Shown here one piece after another: positions 25,457 through 35,700 of a stretch of 64,000 nt of DNA (positions are counted from its first letter, which is position 1; the number at the start of each line of letters is the position of its first letter). Where the stretch lies: assembly GCA_934317005.1 (NCBI GenBank), contig CAKREB010000005.1, forward strand, positions 1-64,000, read 5' to 3'. Origin of the DNA: an uncultured Lachnospiraceae bacterium (lineage in GTDB: Bacteria; Bacillota; Clostridia; Lachnospirales; Lachnospiraceae). A program made the translations under genes and the position numbers. The notes beneath the pieces were generated by a model. That model saw nothing but the letters and a program-made list of their open reading frames with translations. It searched no databases and had not been told where the DNA came from.

Positions 25457-26606
25457 AGACAGAGTGCAGTATTTTGGTCAGACGTTGGTCGTATTGATGA
25501 AAGTGCTGCACCTTTTTTTGACCGTTTTTTGCAATCTGCTGTCGTTCTTTTTCATGTGTAAGATAATAGTCTGCTTTTTGCAGTAAGTCAGCCGTATTTT
25601 CAAATACGACAAGATCTGTCTGGTTTTCAAACTGTTGACAGAGTTCTTCGCGGTAGTCGGTCAGTAGAAATCCACCTGCAGACAGAACATCAAAGACACG
25701 CAAAGGAATTCCATTCTCGATGTTTGGAATGGTAAAGTTCAGATTGATCTTAGACTGCGCAAACACCCGAGGAGCCTGTGTATGATAGTCTGCGGCAGGG
25801 TGGCAGTGAACGCAGGGAATGTGTCTGGTATCGCTTGTGGTAAAAAGATGTACGGCATGGGTGTTAGAAAGAGCATTTAAAGCACCGGTGCGGCTTTCAG
25901 CGGCTGCCTTATAGGATAGAACTGTAGTGGCAAAGTGGATGCGCAGTTCTTCCAGGGAAGCATTACCATGCTCGACGGTCGTATAAGCCTGTAATTGTGT
26001 CAGGATGTCATTGTTTAGCATGCTGGGAAGGAGATTTCCACTGCAGATCCGAAGCTGTGCTTCGATGGCAGCGTCCATATATCCACACAGATAATCCGGC
26101 AGATGTTCGCACATTTCATCATAACGATTCTTATCATAAAGATTACCTACAAAGCTGATATCATATGAGAAAGCATATGTATTCTTACATTCATTATCAT
26201 ATGAATCCGGTAAAATAATTCCGGCAAGAGGCAGATAGAAAGCATGCGGGGCATGACGCCGGATAAGATCCTCATACTGTGCCCGGTCAAAGCAGAAGAT
26301 GTAGCTGGTGGAAAAGAGGACAGATTCGTTTTGCAGACTCAGCAACGGACTGTCACAAGTCCATGCAGCATAAGGAATAGCTGTATTCCTACAGATTACA
26401 GCAATCACGGTATAATAATTTACAGAAAAGACCAGATCATAGGAGGTTTGCTGTAGTTGATGTAGCAGGGCTTTTTCAAAGTCTGGATCGGATAAATGAT
26501 TATAAATAGGAAAAGCAAGGACATCTACAAAATGTCCCTGCTTTTTAAATGTGTTGATGATATCCTGATAGGGAAAAATATCCCATTTGTAAACTAAAAT
26601 ATTCAT
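25446..26606 (-). CDS. CgeB-like protein (DUF3880 + glycosyltransferase-like domain)
   Basis: A 386-residue cytosolic protein in two halves: an N-terminal DUF3880-like Rossmann domain (about 1-170, AAWTCDSPLLSL, YIFCFDRAQYEDL) and a C-terminal GT4-type region (SKINLNFTIPNIENGIPLRVFDVLSAGGFLLTD), as in CgeB/YkvP proteins of the spore surface or flagellin-modification loci. The sugar donor is not known. I use the ATG for MNILVYKW at 26606, the natural beginning of the domain; an ATG at 26630 would add eight residues. It lies 28 bases downstream of the giant activase gene and converges on the CPBP gene with an 11-base stop overlap. Confidence 0.82.
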   Translation of the reverse strand: MNILVYKWDIFPYQDIINTFKKQGHFVDVLAFPIYNHLSDPDFEKALLHQLQQTSYDLVFSVNYYTVIAVICRNTAIPYAAWTCDSPLLSLQNESVLFSTSYIFCFDRAQYEDLIRRHAPHAFYLPLAGIILPDSYDNECKNTYAFSYDISFVGNLYDKNRYDEMCEHLPDYLCGYMDAAIEAQLRICSGNLLPSMLNNDILTQLQAYTTVEHGNASLEELRIHFATTVLSYKAAAESRTGALNALSNTHAVHLFTTSDTRHIPCVHCHPAADYHTQAPRVFAQSKINLNFTIPNIENGIPLRVFDVLSAGGFLLTDYREELCQQFENQTDLVVFENTADLLQKADYYLTHEKERQQIAKNGQKKVQHFHQYDQRLTKILHSVFNL

Positions 26607-26634
26607 CACTCTACTGCCTTTCTGATACACTGTA

Positions 26635-29600
26635 CTAGTCGTTTGCCATATTTTTCGCAGCAGTAGAGAGCATTAACTTAATACGGTTAAGCTGATTTAC
26701 CTCGCTGGCTCCCGGATCATAGTCGACGGCTACGATGTTTGTATTACTATACTGGCGGCGAAGTTCTTTGATAACACCCTTTCCGACAACGTGGTTTGGC
26801 AGACAGCCAAATGGCTGCGCACAGACGATGTTGGATACACCGGAGTGGATCAGTTCGATCATTTCACCTGTTAAGAACCATCCCTCTCCAGTCTGGTTAC
26901 CGCAGGACACGATCGGTGAAGCGTAGCCTGCCAGAGTTTCAATCGGTGTTGGTGGTTCAAAACGTGTACTTGCAGCAAGCGCATCCTTTGCAACCTTGCG
27001 ATAACTTTCCAGATATCTGATCAGGAAGTTGTTGATGCGTGCGCTTGACTTTTTCTTTCCTAAATATTCTGCCTTAAAGTTGGCATTGTATAAAGAATAC
27101 ATAAAGAAATCAAGCAGATCAGGGCAAACTGCCTCAGCACCTTCCTCTTCCAGAAGGTCAACTAAGAAGTTGTTGGCAAGAGGGAGGAATTTTACAAGAA
27201 TTTCTCCAACAATACCAACACGTGGTTTTTTCACATCCTTTAGCGGAAGTTCATCAAACTCTTTGACGATATTTTTAATATTTCTCTTAAATTCTGCTTT
27301 ATTTCCGTTTTGTACGGATTTCTGTACGATAGCAAGCCATTTTTCATGAAGTGCATTCGCAGAACCCGGAACTGCTTCATACGGGCGCACTCTGTAGAGT
27401 ACACGCATAAATACATCGCCGTAGATCAGCGCCTGAATAGCGCGGTGAGCCATCTTTAGGTTGATCTTAAGACCAGGATTTTTCTCGATACCTGCACTCA
27501 TGGAGATAACAGGTATCTGTGACATGCCGGCATTTTCTAAGGCACGGCGGATAAATCCGATATAGTTTGTCGCACGGCAGCCGCCACCTGTCTGAGTGAT
27601 GATCAAAGCTACCTTATCAAGGTCATACTCACCGGAAAGCAGTGCCTGCATAAACTGTCCGACTACCAGAAGGGATGGGTAGCAGGCATCATTGTTTACA
27701 TATTTCAGTCCGTAGTCCAGACACTCCGGCGTACTAGGCAAAATTTTTAAATTATATCCACAGGAAGCGAGAGCGGGCTCCAATATGTCAAAATGGATCG
27801 GTGACATCTGAGGAACCAGAATCGTATAGTTTTTACGCATTTCTTCTGTGAAAATAACGCGGTGATGTGCGGTGTCTGTTGTCGTTGGAAGAATGTTTTT
27901 ACGTTCTCTTTCCTTGACAGCGGCAAGCAGTGAACGGATTCGGATTCTTGCTGCACCAAGACTGTTTACCTCATCGATTTTTAATACAGTATAGATCTTG
28001 TTGCGTTTTGTCAGAATATCACCGACCTGATCAGTAGTAACAGCGTCCAGACCACAACCAAAGGAATTAAGCTGGACTAAGTCTAAATCTTTTCGTGTGC
28101 TGACAAAGGATGCCGCACGATACAGGCGGGAATGGTACATCCACTGATCCATAACAATCGTTGGGCGATCGACTTCGCCAAGCTGTGATATACTATCCTC
28201 TGTTAAGACAGCAAGACCATATGAGTTGATCATATCCGGAATACCATGATTGATCTCTGGATCAATATGATATGGACGACCGGAAAGGACGATACCATGA
28301 CCGTGAGTTTTTTTCAGATATTCCAACACTTCTTTTCCTTTTTGCGTGATATCATCACGGACAGCCTGTAATTCCTTCCATCCGGCGCTTGCAGCAGCCT
28401 TGATCTCTGCAACCGGAATGTCATTCTCTTTTGAGAAAAAGTCACACAGGCGTTTGGTAAGAATCTCTTCACTTTCAAAGGAGAGGAAAGGATTCTGATA
28501 CTTAATAGAAGGATTGCGTAACTCTTCTATATTATTCTTAATATTTTCACCATATGATGTGACGATTGGGCAGTTATAGTGATTGTTGGCATCCTTTACC
28601 TCGGTGCGCTCGTATGGCACGCAAGGATAGAAGATGTAGTCAATCTTTTGCTGGATCAGCCATGACACATGACCATGTGCAAGCTTCGCAGGATAGCATT
28701 CGGATTCGCTCGGAATGGATTCAATACCAAGTTCATAAATCTTTCTGCTGGATTCCGGCGAAAGAATGACACGATATCCAAGTTTGGTAAAAAACGTAAA
28801 CCAGAACGGATAGTTTTCATACATATTTAACACGCGTGGAATACCAACGACACCACGCACGGCATCTTTTTCACTAAGCGATACATAGTGTGAGAAAAGA
28901 CGTTTGTTTTTATATTCAAAAAGGTTTGGTACATTTTTCTCGTTTTTCTGTTTTCCGATACCACGCTCGCAGCGATTGCCGGAGATAAACTGGCGGCCAC
29001 CGGTAAAGCGGTTGATGGTAAGCAGACAATGGTTCGTACATCCCTTACAGCGTGTCATGGAAGTTTCAAAACGAAGATTGTTGATATCTTCGATCGAAAG
29101 CATAGTGCTTTCCTGACCGGTATAGTGATCGCGTGCGATCAGTGCGGCACCAAAGGCACCCATGATACCTGCAATATCGGGACGGACGGCAGTACAGCCG
29201 GAAATCCGTTCAAAGCTTCTTAAAACGGCATCGTTATAGAAGGTACCACCCTGTACGACAACCTTTTTCCCTAAATCTTTTGGATCTGTCAGCTTAATTA
29301 CCTTTAACAAAGCATTTTTAATAACAGAGTAAGCAAGACCGGCAGAAATATCCGCAACGCTTGCCCCTTCCTTCTGTGCCTGCTTTACTTTTGAGTTCAT
29401 AAATACGGTACAGCGGGAACCAAGATCAATCGGATTCTCGGCATACAGTGCTACTTTTGCAAAGTCAGCTACTTCGTAGTTTAAGGATTTGGCAAAAGTT
29501 TCGATGAAAGAGCCACATCCGGAAGAGCATGCTTCGTTAAGCTGTACCTTGTCAACAGAGTGGTTCTTGATCTTGATACATTTCATATCCTGACCACCGA

Positions 29601-30861
29601 TGTCTAAGATACAGTCAACATCCGGTTCGAAGAAAGCAGCCGCATTGTAATGAGCAACCGTTTCTACTTCCCCTTCATCTAAAAGGAGAGCAGATTTTAA
29701 TAAAGCTTCTCCATAACCGGTAGAGCAGGAACGGACAATCTTTGCGCCCTTTGGCATTTTGGTATAGATATCCTTGATCGCCTTTAAGGCTGTCTTTAGA
29801 GGACTTCCGTTGTTGCTGTCATAAAAGGAGTATAAAAGAGAACCATCCTCACCGATAACAGCAACCTTTGTTGTCGTAGATCCGGCATCGATTCCCAGAA
29901 AGAGATTTCCGGTATATGTTGCAAAATCACCCTTTTTAACATCCTTTTTAGAGTGCTCTGCCAAAAAGGTGTTATATTCTTCCTCGCTTGTAAATAATGG
30001 CTCCATACGTGTGACTTCGAAGTCCATATGTATCTTTTCGGAAAGCTTTTGCGTCAGGTTTCCGAGGGAAGTCTGTGTGTCTGCCTTTGCATTCATGGCA
30101 GCGCCGGATGCTGCAAATAAGTGTGAATGATCCGGTGTGATGATTTGCTCATCGGTCAGATGCAGTGTCTGGATAAAAGCCTGCCGAAGCTGTGTCAAAA
30201 AGTGGAGCGGGCCGCCAAGAAAAGCGACATTTCCGCGGATTGGCTTACCACAGGCAAGACCGCTGATCGTCTGATTGACAACTGCCTGAAAGATAGATGC
30301 AGATAAATCTTCCTTCGTAGCACCTTCATTGATCAGAGGCTGGATGTCTGACTTAGCAAATACACCACAACGGGCGGCAATCGGGTAGATTGCTTCATAA
30401 TTTTTTGCGTACTCATTGAGTCCTGCCGCATCTGTTTTAAGAAGAGTAGCCATCTGATCGATGAAAGAACCGGTACCGCCTGCACAGATACCATTCATTC
30501 GCTGATCGATTCCTCCGGTGAAATAAATGATTTTAGCATCTTCACCGCCAAGCTCGATCGCAACGTCTGTCTGTGGGGCATAGTCTTTTAACGAGGTAGC
30601 CACTGCAACAACTTCCTGTACAAATGGAATATCCAGATGCTTTGAAAGCGTCAGGCCACCGGAGCCGGTAATCATTGGGGATACCGGCAGATCGCCGAGC
30701 TGCTCGTAGGCATCATTGATAATAGAGGATAATGTTTCCTGTATATTGGCATAATGTCTTTTATAATCAGAAAAGATGATTTCTCCGTCTGTATTGAGAA
30801 TTGCTATTTTTACAGTAGTGGAACCGATATCGATTCCAAGAGTATTATAGTTTAATTTCAT
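26635..30861 (-). CDS. Large 2-hydroxyacyl-CoA dehydratase/activase fusion protein
   Basis: A 1408-residue cytosolic protein. Two BadF/BcrA/HgdC-type ATPase modules start at about residue 8 (GIDIGSTTVKIA) and 322 (LGIDAGSTTTKVAV). Each has a CxGGTG/CSSGCGSF motif that in HgdC-type activators holds a bridging [4Fe-4S] cluster. A cysteine-rich block (CKGCTNHC...NRC, about 610-640) follows, then a DUF2229 region (VVGIPRVLNMYENYPFWF, about 665) and a dehydratase-like C-terminal part (about 900-1408). In known systems the activator drives an electron into 2-hydroxyacyl-CoA dehydratase using ATP. The substrate of these fused forms is unknown to me. It has its own divergent promoter region. Confidence 0.9.
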   Translation of the reverse strand: MKLNYNTLGIDIGSTTVKIAILNTDGEIIFSDYKRHYANIQETLSSIINDAYEQLGDLPVSPMITGSGGLTLSKHLDIPFVQEVVAVATSLKDYAPQTDVAIELGGEDAKIIYFTGGIDQRMNGICAGGTGSFIDQMATLLKTDAAGLNEYAKNYEAIYPIAARCGVFAKSDIQPLINEGATKEDLSASIFQAVVNQTISGLACGKPIRGNVAFLGGPLHFLTQLRQAFIQTLHLTDEQIITPDHSHLFAASGAAMNAKADTQTSLGNLTQKLSEKIHMDFEVTRMEPLFTSEEEYNTFLAEHSKKDVKKGDFATYTGNLFLGIDAGSTTTKVAVIGEDGSLLYSFYDSNNGSPLKTALKAIKDIYTKMPKGAKIVRSCSTGYGEALLKSALLLDEGEVETVAHYNAAAFFEPDVDCILDIGGQDMKCIKIKNHSVDKVQLNEACSSGCGSFIETFAKSLNYEVADFAKVALYAENPIDLGSRCTVFMNSKVKQAQKEGASVADISAGLAYSVIKNALLKVIKLTDPKDLGKKVVVQGGTFYNDAVLRSFERISGCTAVRPDIAGIMGAFGAALIARDHYTGQESTMLSIEDINNLRFETSMTRCKGCTNHCLLTINRFTGGRQFISGNRCERGIGKQKNEKNVPNLFEYKNKRLFSHYVSLSEKDAVRGVVGIPRVLNMYENYPFWFTFFTKLGYRVILSPESSRKIYELGIESIPSESECYPAKLAHGHVSWLIQQKIDYIFYPCVPYERTEVKDANNHYNCPIVTSYGENIKNNIEELRNPSIKYQNPFLSFESEEILTKRLCDFFSKENDIPVAEIKAAASAGWKELQAVRDDITQKGKEVLEYLKKTHGHGIVLSGRPYHIDPEINHGIPDMINSYGLAVLTEDSISQLGEVDRPTIVMDQWMYHSRLYRAASFVSTRKDLDLVQLNSFGCGLDAVTTDQVGDILTKRNKIYTVLKIDEVNSLGAARIRIRSLLAAVKERERKNILPTTTDTAHHRVIFTEEMRKNYTILVPQMSPIHFDILEPALASCGYNLKILPSTPECLDYGLKYVNNDACYPSLLVVGQFMQALLSGEYDLDKVALIITQTGGGCRATNYIGFIRRALENAGMSQIPVISMSAGIEKNPGLKINLKMAHRAIQALIYGDVFMRVLYRVRPYEAVPGSANALHEKWLAIVQKSVQNGNKAEFKRNIKNIVKEFDELPLKDVKKPRVGIVGEILVKFLPLANNFLVDLLEEEGAEAVCPDLLDFFMYSLYNANFKAEYLGKKKSSARINNFLIRYLESYRKVAKDALAASTRFEPPTPIETLAGYASPIVSCGNQTGEGWFLTGEMIELIHSGVSNIVCAQPFGCLPNHVVGKGVIKELRRQYSNTNIVAVDYDPGASEVNQLNRIKLMLSTAAKNMAND

Positions 30862-31089
30862 GATTTCTTACCTCATTTCTACAAATAAGCTGCTTATCCA
30901 AACTGCACATAAAAGCTGTTGTGCAAACGTTCTTAAGCGATAAAAACGTAGTTTAAGTTTCTTATTAATATGTGATGCGCAAAACTCGCCATATTTTCCT
31001 ATTATATGACAACTTCATAGCGAATGCAAGAAAAATGATGATTGACAGGAACGATTTTCGAAGAAGCAGAATATATTAAAGAAAAAGTA

Positions 31090-31614
31090 ATGGATATGAA
31101 TCATATGAATTATGAGTTTTGCGATGGAATAACACATACAATAAAAAAGGGAGATACACTATATGAGATCAGCAGGATGCACAATGTACCACTGGCTATG
31201 TTACTGCGCGCCAATCCATATGTAGATGTTTTTAATCTTCAGCCGGGGGATACGATATGTGTTCCGGCATATGAAGCGCAGGGAGAGGAAAACAGACGGA
31301 TGCCGGAAACACCGGCAGCTTTGGAAAACGTGCCTTTGGAAAGCAGAACAGTTCGTGAACCGTTATCGCCAAAAGAAAGGACAGAAGCGATAGCAGGAGA
31401 AGGAAGGGATGGGATAAAAGCAGAAGCAAAAAAAGAGGAAATGCAAAAAAGCAACAACAGTCAGAAGGAATGGGAAAAATATGTGGTTGTGCCGGGAGAT
31501 ACGCTTGGTGATGTGATGCAAAAAACATCCTGTGATCTGACGAAATGGATGGAAAAGAATGGTATGGATAATCTGTATCTTCTGCCCGGTGTGGCATATT
31601 ACATCTGCAAATAA
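31090..31614 (+). CDS. LysM-domain protein
   Basis: About 174 residues with a LysM peptidoglycan/chitin-binding domain near the N-terminus (HTIKKGDTLYEISRMHNVP...LQPGDTICVP). A charged, Glu/Arg/Lys-rich linker follows, then a second, degenerate LysM-like module at the C-terminus (VVPGDTLGDVMQKT...LLPGVAYYICK). No signal peptide is seen, as for spore-coat LysM proteins such as SafA, so spore-coat association is possible but inferred. The start is uncertain: TTG at 31042 and ATG at 31090 or 31096 are in frame and none has a strong ribosome site. Confidence 0.75.
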   Translation: MDMNHMNYEFCDGITHTIKKGDTLYEISRMHNVPLAMLLRANPYVDVFNLQPGDTICVPAYEAQGEENRRMPETPAALENVPLESRTVREPLSPKERTEAIAGEGRDGIKAEAKKEEMQKSNNSQKEWEKYVVVPGDTLGDVMQKTSCDLTKWMEKNGMDNLYLLPGVAYYICK

Positions 31615-31649
31615 GTAAGCTACTTTGGCAAATTGTGAAAAGGCTATGA

Positions 31650-31695
31650 AAGAGGGCGTTCTTTGTTTGACAAAGAGAAGCCCTCTTACTATAAT
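31650..31695 (+). promoter_or_regulatory. Perfect consensus promoter within an inverted repeat
   Basis: TTGACA (31667-31672) and TATAAT (31690-31695) are separated by 17 bases. AAGAGGGC (31650-31657) and GCCCTCTT (31680-31687) flank and overlap the promoter, and CTTTGT/ACAAAG is nested inside. It should drive the rhomboid-like gene at 31802. The palindrome may be an operator or the terminator of the LysM gene, although no T-run follows. Confidence 0.8.
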
Positions 31696-31801
31696 GAAAA
31701 ATAATGTCTTTGTTTACCCTGAAAGGGGATCAGAGAATAAAATGGAAGGAAACTACTAAGAAAACACGTGCATCTTAAAAGGTTAGAAAGGACAAGTTGA
31801 T

Positions 31802-32719
31802 ATGAATCAATTTTTGAATAAGCTGGAACGTAAGTTTGGAAGATTTGCGATTCCGGATCTCATCAAATATGTGGTAGCACTTTACTGCGCCGGTGCAGTG
31901 ATCGGTATGGTCAATGAATCATTTTACTATCAGTATCTGTCTTTAAATATGGAAGCTGTATTTCATGGTCAGATATGGCGTTTGTTTACTTTTTTGATCG
32001 AGCCGTATGGTTTTTCGCAGGGAATGGGCATGATCATCAGTATCATTTTCTTTTTGTTTCAGGTTAATCTGTTTTTCCTGTTTGGACGTTCTTTAGAACA
32101 GGCATGGGGAACATTCCGCTTTAATATGTATTTCTTTTCAGGGTATCTTCTTAATATAATAGCGGCACTGATCTTGTATCTGAGTCCGCTGCACGCCACA
32201 CAGTATTATTCGGGTTTTCAGTATATTTACTGGTCGATGTTTTTTGCCTTTGCCCTGTTAAATCCAAACATGGAGTTTTTACTCTATGCAGTTTTACCGA
32301 TCAAGGTAAAGTGGCTGGCACTTCTGGATGCGGCATACATGGTGTATCAGATCATTAGCAGCATCTATACGGGAAGCCGTTATCTGATGATTGGTGCAGC
32401 ACAGTATGCATCGGCATATTACAGTATTGCAGTAGCGATCATCGTTGCGATGGCAAACTTTTTGATCTATTTCTTTTCGACACGCAACTATCAGCGGATC
32501 AATCCAAAGCAGGTACACCGCAAAAGAGAGTTTCGCAGGCAGACAAACAGAGCGCAGAATACCTATGCCAATGGGGCAAGACATCGTTGTGCTGTCTGTG
32601 GACGTACAGAGTTAGATGATGAAAATCTGGATTTCAGGTATTGTTCAAAATGTGATGGAAATTATGAGTACTGTTCCGATCATCTGTTTACGCATCAGCA
32701 TGTAAAGAAGTTTATGTAG
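31802..32719 (+). CDS. Rhomboid-like membrane protein lacking catalytic residues, with C-terminal zinc ribbon
   Basis: A 305-residue protein. Six hydrophobic helices carry rhomboid landmarks: WRLFTFLIEP in loop 1 and LFGRSLEQAWGTFRFNMYFFSG around helices 2-3. The GxSx serine motif is replaced (SGFQYIYWSMFF region) and no HLGG-type histidine is seen in the last helix, so it should be a pseudoprotease of the iRhom/derlin kind. The cytosolic tail has RCAVCG, then YCSKC and further Cys/His (YCSDHLFTHQH), a probable two-zinc ribbon. GAAAGGA lies before the ATG. It starts the operon-like run up to the sporulation pair. Confidence 0.78.
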   Translation: MNQFLNKLERKFGRFAIPDLIKYVVALYCAGAVIGMVNESFYYQYLSLNMEAVFHGQIWRLFTFLIEPYGFSQGMGMIISIIFFLFQVNLFFLFGRSLEQAWGTFRFNMYFFSGYLLNIIAALILYLSPLHATQYYSGFQYIYWSMFFAFALLNPNMEFLLYAVLPIKVKWLALLDAAYMVYQIISSIYTGSRYLMIGAAQYASAYYSIAVAIIVAMANFLIYFFSTRNYQRINPKQVHRKREFRRQTNRAQNTYANGARHRCAVCGRTELDDENLDFRYCSKCDGNYEYCSDHLFTHQHVKKFM

Positions 32720-32741
32720 AAACAAAAAAAGGAGAGGGATT

Positions 32742-35700
32742 ATGCAATATATTATATTGATTGCTGTTATTTCCGGTATCGTAATGTATCTGGCATATCA
32801 GCCTTTGTGTGGTTATGTCAGGGCGTATCAGGAAAAAAGTGCAGCAGGAATGACAAAGCGGGAGAAAAAGAAGTTTGTTTCTATGCCGGTGATGTTTGAA
32901 CAGTCCGGTAAGAAGGAGTTAGAAAAAGGAAAATATGTATTGATAGCAGTGATGGCAGCAGGTCTGATCGTGCGTCTGATCGCTGCGGCATCCTATCGTG
33001 GCTATGAGGTAGACATGAACTGCTTTCTTGCATGGGCAGATATGGTGTTTGACAATGGAATCAGTGGATTTTATGGACTGAATGCCTTTACGGATTATCC
33101 ACCGGGATATATGTATATCTTATATGTGATCGGTGCGATCCGTTCTATATTTGGAATTGCTCAGGCATCCACACTTAGTATTGTACTTACAAAGCTTCCG
33201 GCTATACTGTGTGATATGGGGATTGCGTGGCTGATCTATAAGATTGCATGTAACCGTATAAAGGAAACAGGTGCAGCCATACTCGCAGGCATTTATCTGA
33301 TTACACCTGCTATTCTTTTGGACAGCGCGATCTGGGGACAGGTTGACAGTGTGTTTACACTGTGCATTGTATTGATGTGTTATCTGATTACGGAAAAGAA
33401 GCTGATACCGTCTTACTTTGTATTTGCAATCGGTATTCTGATCAAGCCGCAGTCGCTTATTTTTACACCGGTATTGATCTTTGGCATTGTAGACCAGATT
33501 TTTATACAGTCCTATCAGGAAGATGAGAGAAGTGTATTTTATAAAAAGTTCTGGACAAATTTAGGATGTGGCATTCTGGCAATCCTTATGATCGGGCTTT
33601 TGATGCTTCCGTTTGGTTTTCAGGATGCATTTGCACAGTATACCGATACGATCAGTTCTTATCCGTATGCTTCTGTCAATGCATATAATTTCTGGACAAT
33701 GCTCGGAAAAAACTGGGCAGCACAGACAGACAAGCTATTTGGAATACCATATCAGGTTTGGGGATCGTTTAGCATCATAGTTACGGTTTTGTTTGTGGGA
33801 ATCATACATTTTAAGGGAAAAGATGTTAGATCGAAATATTATTTTTCGGCAGCAATGCTTTTGACCGGTGTTTTCACACTGTCTGTCAGAATGCATGAAA
33901 GATATATTTATCCGGCAATCATTCTGCTTCTGTTAGCTTATGCGGCAAGACCACGTAAGAAGCTTTTTATGGCATATATCTTTATGGCGATGGTTGCTTT
34001 CTGTAATATGGCATATGCAATGTTTTTCTTTGATACAGAAAATTTTGATAGTGCAGATTCCTTTCCAATCTATGTAGGAATGGGAATGGTGGCAATGTTA
34101 TGTTATATGGTATATCTGGCAGTGACAGAGTATGCCGGTTATGTTTCAGAGCGTGATGAAGCGGTTAAGATTCAGGCAGACGTGGATCAGAGGAGGGAGA
34201 ATACATTGAAAAAGAAAGAAAAACAGGTGATTCGTCCATCAGAAAAGCTTAGTAAAATGGTGAAAATTGATTTTATCTGTATGGCGGTCATTACACTTGT
34301 GTATGCCGTGGTTGCATTTACCAATCTCGGAGATAAATCAGCACCGACAACGGATTATTCCTTTGCAAAGCAGGGTGAAGTTGTGCTTGACTTTGGAAAA
34401 CAGGTACAGATTGCAAAAATCTGGGATTTCCTCGGTTATCAGAACAATCCGAAATATGTTGTATCTTATTCTGATGATCCAAATCAGGGATGGACAGACC
34501 TTTATACAGAAACGACACCAATGGATGCCGGATCGGTATTTTGCTGGAACAGTAATGATGCGATTATGACAACCCGCTATGTACGGATCGCTTCTAATGG
34601 CGATGGCACGCAGGACAGCGTGATCGAACTGGTATTTACAGATTCGGATGGAAAGATGCTGTTACCGGAAAATGCAGATGATTATAAGAATCTGTTTGAC
34701 GAACAGGAGTATTTTACAGGAAGAAAAACATATAAAAATGGTACGTACTTTGATGAAATCTACCATGCGAGAACAGCGTATGAGATGATCCATCATTTGT
34801 ATTGCTATGAGAACACACATCCGCCACTTGGAAAGATTTTTATTGCGTGTGGTGTTTTGATCTTTGGCATGAATCCGTTTGGATGGCGCTTTATGGGAAC
34901 ACTGTTTGGCGTTTTGATGCTTCCTGTGTTCTATGTGTTTGCTAAAAAGCTTTTTAAAGAAACCTGGCTTAGCGTGGTTACGACTATTTTGTTTGCATTT
35001 GACTTTATGCATTATGTGCAGACAAGAATTGCAACAATCGATGTATTTGTAACGTTTTTTATCATTCTTGCGTATTTCTTTATGTATTGCTATACACGAA
35101 AGAGCTTTTATGATACAAAACTTCGTGACACCTTTATACCACTTGGATTGTGCGGTATTGCGATGGGATTTAGCTGGGCGTGCAAATGGACCGGTATTTA
35201 TGCATCGGCAGGCTTGTGCATTCTGTTCTTTGCAACAATGCTCCAGCGCTTCCGTGAGTACAAATATGCGGTAAAGCATATCGGACGCGAAACAGAAGGC
35301 ATCTCACATCAGTATATTGCCGAAAACTTCTATAAAAAGTTTTTCCAGACAATAGGATTTTGCTGTATCTTCTTCCTTGTGATTCCGGCAGTGATTTATA
35401 CTTTATCCTATATTCCGTTTAGCGATGGAACGGATCATGGACTCATTCAGAGAGTGATTGACAATGCGCAGAACATGTTTAACTATCATAACAGCTTGAA
35501 ATCGACACATCCATTTTCTTCTAAATGGTATGAGTGGCCGGTTATGAAACGACCGATCTATTATTATTCAGGAGAAACGGCAAGCGGTTTGAAGGAAGGT
35601 ATCAGCGCATTTGGAAATCCACTGGTATGGTGGGCTGGTATTCCGGCATTTTGTATGGTTTTGTACCTTGCATTGATGAAAGGAAGCAAAAAGTGCCGAT

